From: Bipolaris cookei
Lineage: Eukaryota; Ascomycota; Dothideomycetes; Pleosporales; Pleosporaceae
Direction of reading: 5' to 3'
Length of the DNA: 64,000 bases
NCBI GenBank assembly: GCA_002286855.1
Contig: NRSV01000047.1
Location: forward strand, 247,869-311,868
The translations under genes and the position numbers were made by a program. The notes under the pieces are model-generated. The model did no database searches and had not been told where the DNA came from. It saw only the letters and a list, made by a program, of their open reading frames with translations. How positions within the stretch are numbered: the stretch's first letter is position 1; every line of letters starts with the position of its first letter. Positions 57,038 to 64,000 of this stretch are shown here, one piece after another.

Positions 57038-57701
57038 GGTGGAGGATGTGTAGTTGGGAGGTGGGTTAAAGATGGGTAGATAGTCGTCGGGAGCAAAAAA
57101 AGGCCTATTGCTGGGCTTGGAAATCTACAGGCAAAACCGTGGTTAGCTGCCGGCGATATGGGAGAGAAGAACGGGTTGGAGATGTGTCCTCAGTGCAAGG
57201 GGAGGAGGGGCAATTAATGTAGTAAACGGCTGCCTTACGGGATAGGAATTAGTCGCACGAGGCTTGGGAAGGTGACGCGGCGAGCGTGGAGGCCGAGGAA
57301 GAGAAGAGAGTGTGGTGTAGAAGGAAGTGGAATGGGTGTCGTTGCCGATATGGCAACTTTTGTTGGCTGTCCCTGCCCCTGCCGCGAATCCCGTGGCTCA
57401 GGGTCGTGCTACCCTCACTCAAGCCACCGAGCGAGCCGTCAGCCCCCTTAGTCGGTTCTGAGATGGGCGGGTTTCATTGGATTGTGGGAGGCCACCTTGA
57501 CTTTTGCGGAAATCTCGATAGTAGTGCTAGCAAGTGAGCGCATATTTATCCCCTTGGAGCCAGTTGCAACGCCGTTGTCTCGTTTATTACAGGCCTAGAG
57601 CCATTGGGCCACGTTCCCTTCTCCCAGCGGTCTCACCGCACGACTATTGAACATCTGCTCCCTATCACCTGCGAGCAGTTCCACCACAACCTCCCCCAGC
57701 C
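57038..57701. promoter_or_regulatory. Divergent upstream region, PRA1 / ERJ5
   Basis: A head-to-head spacer of 660 bp between two secretory-pathway genes. It is CT-rich near the ERJ5 ATG (CCACCACAACCTCCCCCAGCC). No gene within it. Confidence 0.55.
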
Positions 57702-59089
57702 ATGAGATCCCATGCGGTGCTTGCACTGGTGCTGTGCATCTTCGCTGCATTCGCCGCTGCCTGGACTAAAGAAGGTATGTGAATTTCTAATTTTGTCAAT
57801 TCAGCTATGCCTGTGTCCAATTGCCTGCTTCGGGCCAGATATGCGCCTCGTCGCGTGGGTGCAGCCAGTTGCAACAACCTATAAGCTATTTGCTGACGGC
57901 TTACGCCAGACCACGAAATCTTCCGCCTCCGTGACGAAGTCGCTAAAGTCGACGGCCAAAATGTCACCTTCTACGACCTTCTCGGTGTCAAGCCCAACGC
58001 GTCGCAGGACCAATTGACCAAAGCCTTCCGCAAGAAGTCGCGCGACCTCCACCCTGACAAGGCCCGTCAGACATTCGTTGCCAACTATGCGAAGAAGAAC
58101 AAGAAGAAGGGAACCTCTGTCGGCAAGCAACCATCAAACAGGGAAATCGAGGCTCATGTGCAAAAGGTCACGGCCGCCTACCAAAGGCTGTCGGTTGTCG
58201 CCAAGATGCTCCAGGGCCCTGAACGCGAACGCTACGATCACTTCTTGAGGAACGGTTTCCCTGCATGGAAGGGCTCCGGCTACTACTATGACCGCTTCCG
58301 CCCTGGCCTTGGTTCTGTCATTGTGGGTCTTCTTACCGTGTTTGGTGGTGGATTCCACTACTTCGCCCTCGTCATGGGATGGAAGCGCCGCAGGGAGTTT
58401 GCTGAGAGGTATATCCGACAAGCACGCAAGACTGCATGGGGCGACGAGAGTGGCCTCCAGGGTATTCCAGGCATCAACGACACTCCCCCCGCCGTCAATG
58501 CCCAGCAATTCGAAACTGACTCGCCTGACGACACCCCTGATGAGCAAATCCCCAGGAACCGTCGCGAGAGACGTGCCATGGAGAAGGATGCCCGCAAGCC
58601 CAAGAAGGTCCAAGCTGTGAGGAAGGCACGCACTGATGGAATCAGCGCTCCTGTCGAGCCGGAGGTTGTTTCCGGTCCCCAGGGAGCCAAGAAGCGCATC
58701 GTGGCCGAAAACGGCAAGATTCTCGTCGTCGACTCTGTCGGCAATGTTTTCTTGGAACACGAGACTGAGGATGGTCAAAAGGGTGAATTCCTCATTGACG
58801 TATGTGCATACCTCTCCCCTTGGCTCAATGGCATATATATAGACTAACGATATTCTAGCCCAACGAGGAACCCAAGCCCACCATATACGACACCCTCCTC
58901 TTCAAGTTCCCCAAGTTCGCCTACAACCAGTCCGTCGGACGTGTCCTGGGCAAGAAAGAACTCCTTGACGAGCCCCTCCTCGACTCATCTGACCTCCCCG
59001 AAGATGAAGTCGCCATCCAGAACGCCACGGCGTCTAATCTCAACGGCGAGGCAAGGAAGCGCAAGGTCCTGGCCAAGAGGGCAAGGTAG
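57702..59089 (+). CDS. ERJ5: ER membrane J-protein ERJ5
   Basis: Three exons, 57702-57774, 57910-58799 and 58859-59089, encode 397 residues. The signal peptide is MRSHAVLALVLCIFAAFAAA. EDHEIFRLRDEVAKVDG, NVTFYDLLGVKPNASQDQL and the HPD at 72-74 are the ERJ5-type J-domain start. The domain carries a Lys-rich insert (AKKNKKKGTS) before AYQRLSVVAK. A TM segment (GSVIVGLLTVFGGGFHYFALVM) follows; the C-terminal half is charged and ends KRKVLAKRAR. Known role: stimulates the lumenal Hsp70 Kar2/BiP in ER protein folding. The second intron has a GACTAAC branch point near its acceptor. Confidence 0.93.
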
Positions 59090-60237
59090 TCACTTGCATT
59101 CTTGCACATCAAATACTACTTTGCATGTGGTGGGTTTCTAAAAACATGTAAGGATCTACGCATGCATGATGGGTCGATAGACAAAAAAGGGGCGCGTGTG
59201 TACAGACATCTGGAATGTGACAAAGTTGCATGTACAACATGAGTGATAGACTAGATAACAATGTGTTTCGTAACTCAGTTTTTCCTCATCTACTCTGATT
59301 GTTTTTGTCCAGCCATGTCAAACGTTTTCGCCCATTTTTCTTTCCAATTCCAATCCATTTTTTTCTCGGCTATCATTACTGTTCCACTCTATTACTCACC
59401 GTAATGCCAAGAACGTAGTACAATGTCCTTGCCTCTCCCCTCTTTTCTCCCACCGCCTCAAACGTTCCTCAACACAACTAGCCCACTCCTCAACCTCCCA
59501 ACAGGAAAACACAGCCACTGCCCACTGAATGCAGATGCATAATAAAAAGGATACAAGTTGAAAAGATAATCCCATGTCTGCCTAATCGGCACCCCGATCA
59601 GGTACGGCTATGTTACCACGTCCCAACCATTACACTTTGTATGCATTACATTCGGGGGGAGGGGGGTGTAGTATGACACAGCATGTGCGGATTGAGATGG
59701 GAATACCAAAAAGCAAATAGAGATGAAGAAAAGAGTTAAAAAGAAACGAAGTAACAAATTGGTACAAGGTATCACAAACGGGGGAGCGTGGGAGGACAGA
59801 CGAGGGAAGGAACAGAGCCCTTCCAAGCCTAACCTCTAGGGAAAAAACACGATAATGGGGATATGCACGCGCGATCAAAGTATGATGATAGTAAGTGCCA
59901 CCTCTCAACAAGGGCCAACAAAAGGAGGAAACGCGAAGCGGTTACAATGTTGGTGTGTGTTCTTGCTCCTTTTCTTCCGAACTCTGCTTCTCACTCTCTT
60001 AAATCCAACACACGCCCCACACTACGCACACTCCGTTCCTTTTCTTTCTTTTTCTTCTGTTCTCTATGAAAGACGATAATACTCCCCCATTGACGATGCG
60101 GATAAAGAAAACCAAGGCCTCAGATGCTCCATGCGTGCCGCAGAGGCAACACGAAACACGCTCGACAAACGATGGGGCAACATGGTGCTGCTGTCACTGG
60201 GTACGCGCTGCTTCGTCGGCTGTTGCTCGAGATCCCG
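59090..60237. other. Convergent 3' region between ERJ5 and CSI2
   Basis: AT-rich, with a G-rich tract (59653-59667) and a CT-rich block (60030-60060). Frames here show no domain. No gene is supported. Confidence 0.5.
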
Positions 60238-61353
60238 CTAGAATCGTTCGGTTCCATTGGTGCCGTTAGTGCCGTGGTGTTCAAACAAGTCTTCGAGATA
60301 GCCGCTGGGGGTGCGGCCACCGGGGACGTTTGTGCCACCCGGTACGTTGAGGGATAGCTGGCTGGTGTTGTTGTCTTGACCAAAGACACCGCTTCGTGTG
60401 TTTCCCGGAGTGGTGAGGGTAGCAACGCTGCTGCGATTGTACACGGAGAGACCTTCTCGGGATGGAGGTGCGCGTGGGTATCCTCCGCGAGAAGGCGGCA
60501 ATGAGGGCGACTCTGGAGGCGAAGTGCCGGATCTTGTGCTGAAGCGGTTTCCTGGGGTTGAAAGAGACAGTGTAGATAGGTTGTTGAAGTTTTGGCCACC
60601 TACGTGCATTTGAGGTGATCCGGAAGCAGGTGCTGAGGTGCCAGAGGCATAGTATCCAGCAGGAAGGTAGGCCGAAGAGCGGTTGGCTACTGAATCCCGT
60701 ATGCCAGCGGCGCCACCAGCAGTAGGAGAGAAGAAGAGAGAAGACGCGGGCCTCTGGGATGAACTGGTGGGAGCGCCTGCAAAAGGCTTTGCAGACTTGC
60801 CAATTGGTGCGGCATTCAAGCGATCCAGAGACATGGTAGAGTTTGCACCTACGACGTTGTACATCCCCCGCTTGTTAGGAGGCATGGCTGTTATGGACTT
60901 GACATCAGTCATGGTTTGGCTCAGTGCTGCACGCTTGACGGTGCGATGTAACGACCAAGCAACAAGGCCACGCCATGCCATCAAAGCGGCGCCGAAAAAG
61001 GCGAGGATAGCACCGACACAGATGAAAACAGTTCCATCAGGGAGGCTCGATTTCTGCATAAACGCCGCCCCGGATGTGTCTGGAATCTTAGGGACAGGAA
61101 CACCAACACCGGCAAGTGTGGGAGCTCCGGCAAGATTGAAGACGCTTCTCGATCCTGTTTGGGTCTGCGTTGTTGACGCAGCCTCGGTAGTCGCGGTCGT
61201 CTGTGTAGTCTGGTCATTGGTTGTTGTTGCAGCGGTGTTACTTGGTTGCGTCGTGGTTGTTCCGTCGGGTGCGTTGGGTACGTTGTTGCCCTGAGCGAGC
61301 ACAATCGGAGAGGCTATGAGCAGCAGACCTATGATACCTGCCGAGGGACGCAT
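60238..61353 (-). CDS. CSI2: CSI2-type cell-wall/chitin-related membrane protein
   Basis: 371 residues, no intron. The signal peptide is MRPSAGIIGLLLIASPIVLA. A Thr/Gln-rich stalk (QTTQTTATTEAASTTQTQTG) would be O-glycosylated. The CSI2 core is KSSLPDGTVFICVGAILAFFG (TM), then WRGLVAWSLHRTVKRAA. A long cytosolic Ser/Gly/Pro-rich tail carries SPPESPSLPPSRGGYPR and ends HHGTNGTNGTERF. This order matches fungal Csi2, genetically linked to chitin synthase 3 activity in yeast. It is likely a single-pass plasma-membrane or secretory protein. The start was chosen for the immediate signal peptide. It is divergent from FCF1 over 930 bp. Confidence 0.88.
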   Translation of the reverse strand: MRPSAGIIGLLLIASPIVLAQGNNVPNAPDGTTTTQPSNTAATTTNDQTTQTTATTEAASTTQTQTGSRSVFNLAGAPTLAGVGVPVPKIPDTSGAAFMQKSSLPDGTVFICVGAILAFFGAALMAWRGLVAWSLHRTVKRAALSQTMTDVKSITAMPPNKRGMYNVVGANSTMSLDRLNAAPIGKSAKPFAGAPTSSSQRPASSLFFSPTAGGAAGIRDSVANRSSAYLPAGYYASGTSAPASGSPQMHVGGQNFNNLSTLSLSTPGNRFSTRSGTSPPESPSLPPSRGGYPRAPPSREGLSVYNRSSVATLTTPGNTRSGVFGQDNNTSQLSLNVPGGTNVPGGRTPSGYLEDLFEHHGTNGTNGTERF

Positions 61354-62283
61354 GGCGGCGTAATGTCGTACAACGGGTACAGTGATGACCCGCGGCTGCG
61401 TAGAAGGGCTGGAAAAGGTTCAGGAGGCCCTATTCAAAGATCGACAGAGTGTCGCGATCAAAGCAGAGTTTCGGGAGGCAGTGGATGACGAAAGATGGAC
61501 AGATTACAGGTGGTATCGATTAGAAATGAGAAGCGCCGAAACGAATGACGGGGTGAGACGGAAGGCACCAGGAAGAGAGTGTGAGCACAGGTTGGTTGCA
61601 GAGTGGGTTGGAATACGGGGTTTGTGACCAGGGGCGGGCGGAGTCCATAGGACCCGCGGGGGCAAAAGACCGTCTGAGCGCCTGATTCGCGTGATGTTTG
61701 AAGCGTAGCCAAGCGACTGGCATGCACACACGGCAACGATGGGGGCGAGGGAGATTGATCGCAGTGTTTCACCCAACCATGCAGCAGTGAATGCAAATGC
61801 GACGAGAGGTTTGCAGTGTTTTGGCCACGCCGCACGGTGTTGATGTTGCCTTGGGCTGGTTGCTGGCTCAGGGATGCGGGAGAAAAACAACAGTATGCAG
61901 GGCGTAGTGACGGACGACGCCAAAGCCCAGGAACGGCGATTCTATTCTGGGCCCTGCCTGCCCGCGCCTGCCTGTGCCACGCTCTATAGGGCTAAGGTCA
62001 GGTGCGACTTGAATCGATGCCATGCTGTGTTCTCATTGGTTGTACTTCCGACAGTTCCGAGCCATTCCGACAGTTCTATATCTTGGCATCAAAAAGTCAG
62101 GAATCGCGCTAGTGGCAGCCATCTGCGAGCACCACCACGACACCATACACACGTCCTGCATCCCACCTTGACAGTACTGCTATCGGTGGCTAAATACGAC
62201 GCTATATATAACCCAAGGATCTATGTATAAGCTGTGAGCACTTTGAGCCGCCCTCCACCAGTACACATCCACCCGGCGCAATT
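61354..62283. promoter_or_regulatory. Divergent upstream region, CSI2 / FCF1
   Basis: A 930-bp head-to-head spacer. It contains a near-repeat GACAGTTCCGAGCCATTCCGACAGTTC (two GACAGTTC words, 62049-62075) upstream of FCF1. Frames on either strand have no domain support. Confidence 0.5.
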
Positions 62284-63094
62284 ATGGGTGTCGCAAAGAA
62301 GACTCGCAAGTTTGCGACCACCAAAAGAATTGTTGGTATGCTCCATCTCACCCCGCGAAAAGTAAAATAGGCTTTTCTAATATTCTCCAAGGTCAACGCG
62401 ATGCAAGATTGTATGCGACAAGGCGTTCCGCAACTCCTCCCCCGCCACACATGCACTAACCACCACGCTGCAGAAAGAAGAACCAGATGGCTGGTGAAAT
62501 AGAGGCCAAGAAGAAAGAAGAAGAGAATAAAGCGAAGCGTGAAATGTACGTCTCTGCTCCTCATCATGCAAGCACATCAGCGGGAAACCCTGCTATCTCT
62601 ATAAAGATTCTCTTGTAGACCAACAGCTAACATACTCACCTCTCAGCCCACAAGTTTCCTCCGCCCTCTTCTTCCAAGCCAACACCGCCCTCGGCCCTCC
62701 CTACTCTGTCCTCGTAGACACCAACTTCCTCTCCCACACCGTCCACGCCAAGCTCGAGTTGGACAAAGCCCTTATGGACCTGCTCTACGCCAAAGCCACG
62801 CCCATCATCACCACGTGCGTCATGGCCGAGCTGGAGAAACTCGGCCCCAAATACCGCATTGCCCTGCGCATTGCCCGTGACGAGCGCTGGCAGCGCCTCA
62901 AGTGCGACCACAAGGGAACGTATGCCGATGACTGCATTGTCGATCGCGTGCAGAAGCATAGGATTTATCTTGTTGCAACGAATGATAGGGATCTCAAGAG
63001 GAGGATAAGGAAGATTCCTGGTGTGCCGATTGTTAGTGTGGCAAAGGGCAAGTATGTTATCGAGAGGCTGCCCGATGTGCCGGATAGCCATTGA
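62284..63094 (+). CDS. FCF1: FCF1, PIN-domain factor of 18S rRNA processing
   Basis: Four exons, 62284-62335, 62392-62410 (19 nt), 62474-62545 and 62647-63094, encode 196 residues, the family length. The N-terminus MGVAKKTRKFATTKRIVGQR is characteristic. A Lys/Glu-rich helix precedes the PIN domain: PYSVLVDTNFLSHT (first Asp), a central VMAELEKLG, DDCIVDRVQ, and ATNDRDLKRRIRKIPGVPI. Known role: small-subunit processome component for 35S pre-rRNA cleavage at A0-A2. The protein is nucleolar and essential in yeast. Each splice junction rebuilds the conserved sequence exactly. It converges with the right-hand transposon. Confidence 0.95.
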
Positions 63095-63415
63095 GGTGTG
63101 CGAATCAATTTTAAGATGTGAGAAGATACGGAAAAAAAGTTATTGAAGGAGACTTGGGCTTCTATGCATAGCGCAAGGCGTTTAGGAATTGGATTTTTGA
63201 AACATCAGGAGGTTTGTGTCTAAACAAATGTGATAGAAAGGGGGGTTGTCGAGCTTTGTCGAAGCTCTGCCTCTCTACTGTATACGTACTCGTAGGGTGA
63301 TTGGCGAATACAATGTTTATAGTCTACCACCATGGTACTGCAAATTGTAGGCAAAATGAAACAAGAAGATTGAATATATAAAAAAACGCTTCACATGCAT
63401 GCAAATAATCATATA
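63095..63415. other. FCF1 3' flank up to the transposon
   Basis: AT-rich 3' UTR-like sequence ending in TA (63414-63415), the presumed transposon target site. No gene. Confidence 0.5.
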
Positions 63416-63425
63416 ACGTGTTTCA

Positions 63426-63458
63426 CCACCGAACCGGCAGCCCCACCGAACCGGCAGC
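63426..63458. repeat. Subterminal tandem pair, 17-bp period
   Basis: CCACCGAACCGGCAGC at 63426 and again at 63443, 17 bp apart, just inside the element's end. Candidate transposase binding sites. Confidence 0.75.
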
Positions 63459-63534
63459 TTTCTTACCCTACCCCGCCTTCGTAACAATATCACGCAATAC
63501 CACTATAGTATTTCTTATTAAGTAGAACAAGATA

Positions 63535-64000
63535 TTATTCTTCAGACGCATCGCTATCCTCTATATCCTCTAATTCTACTTGGCAGGTGCGAGAGTTGTG
63601 TCCAATTTGGCTGCAACGTCCGCAGCGCCGTTCACTGCGCACCCTCTTCGCAGGCGTTGCACCCTCATTACACCTGCCACCCTCTGCCTCAGCGATCTGA
63701 TCAGCTATCTGGCCAACTGTCTGGGACCCCTCTGGCTGTACGTAGCGCCTCTTGCGAGTTTTTCGCTTTGTTACATCACTAATCGTAGCTTCAAGGCGAT
63801 CAAGTTTCTCGTGCATAAGCACCATATTATGAGCTATCTGCTGAGCGCCCTTACTCAACTGCTGCATCTGCTCCTTAAGAGAAGTTGTAGGAGACCCTTG
63901 CTGGATTTGCATGCGGTTTCGAATAAGCGTAGCCTGCGCCTCCATTTCGTGCGCGTTGCGCGGCGTTTTCGGCTCCCAGGTAGGAGTCTCTTGCGCTGGT
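63535..64000 (-). CDS. Pogo/Fot1 transposase, C-terminal part, with a CCHC zinc knuckle (partial)
   Basis: The frame is open from the window edge to the stop at 63535 (155 codons visible). Upstream residues PTWEPKTPRNAHEMEAQ match the segment following the catalytic core in Fot1-type transposases (W.PKTPR...E.E.Q). A helical, possibly coiled-coil region follows (LKEQMQQLSKGAQQIAHNMV and MLMHEKLDRLEATI-like residues), then a basic patch (KRKTRKRRY). Near the end is a zinc knuckle, CGRCSQIGHNSRTC (C-x2-C-x4-H-x4-C), and an acidic tail. The catalytic core is off-window. No stop interrupts the visible part, so this copy may be intact. Confidence 0.82.
   Translation of the reverse strand, partial: PAQETPTWEPKTPRNAHEMEAQATLIRNRMQIQQGSPTTSLKEQMQQLSKGAQQIAHNMVLMHEKLDRLEATISDVTKRKTRKRRYVQPEGSQTVGQIADQIAEAEGGRCNEGATPAKRVRSERRCGRCSQIGHNSRTCQVELEDIEDSDASEE

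Larger units (their letters stand above)
63416..64000 (-). mobile_element. Second Fot1/pogo-type transposon, 3' end, continues past the window
   Basis: Begins ACGTG directly after a TA dinucleotide. A tandem pair of subterminal motifs with a 17-bp period (63426-63458) follows, then about 75 bp of leader and the transposase C-terminus. The mirror-image layout and the same ACGTG end as the left-edge element argue for related transposon families. Target duplication and inverted repeat cannot be checked because the other end is outside. Confidence 0.75.

Noticed and set aside
5145..63094. Possibility of a biosynthetic or defence gene cluster across the window.
   Set aside because: No backbone enzyme, cluster regulator or repeated co-oriented accessory genes were found; the genes are mostly unrelated housekeeping functions.

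Overview
This is nuclear DNA of a filamentous ascomycete. The genes have short 45-70 nt introns with GT..AG ends and CTAAC-like branch points, ATG contexts such as GCCGCCATGG, and fungus-specific families: CSI2, ERJ5, FCF1, the CYM1 protease, a fungal bZIP with an LSGLPW motif, and Fot1/pogo transposons. Protein style and transposons fit Dothideomycetes, probably Pleosporales (Parastagonospora/Pyrenophora-like). That placement is inference from family style, not a database result.

Layout. Bases 1-1745 hold the 5' part of a decayed Fot1/pogo transposon on the minus strand. Bases 1.9-4.9 kb are degenerate sequence with a CorA-like relic. The main block runs from 5 to 36.7 kb: secreted M20 peptidase, mitochondrial presequence protease CYM1, taxilin, an MFS relic, a heme peroxidase broken by a one-base frameshift, nitronate monooxygenase, a CAMKL kinase, an amino-acid permease, tRNA-Gln(CUG) with an intron, an aldo-keto reductase, FKBP, and a RING E3. 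From 38.6 to 48.5 kb genes are sparse: a Ser-rich fungal protein, a SWIM zinc-finger protein and a short bZIP. From 48.5 to 63.1 kb housekeeping genes are dense: ArfGAP-UBA-polyQ protein, J-protein, small membrane protein, a disordered protein tightly abutting PRA1, ERJ5, CSI2 and FCF1. Bases 63416-64000 begin a second Fot1/pogo element, also on the minus strand, whose transposase ends in a CCHC zinc knuckle.

How the genes relate. No biosynthetic cluster, CRISPR or prokaryote-type system is present. Several neighbours serve membrane traffic and the ER (taxilin, ArfGAP, PRA1, ERJ5, CSI2), but their spacing looks like ordinary gene order and not a functional cluster. I rebuilt exons by hand from splice sites and domain continuity. 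In every intact multi-exon model the exon lengths sum to a multiple of three. The points most worth a second look are the PRA1 pair separated by 26 nt, the two-start FKBP with a presequence-like extension, the one-base peroxidase lesion, a 27-bp-arm hairpin in a 3.6-kb gene-free stretch, and the shared end architecture of the two transposons.
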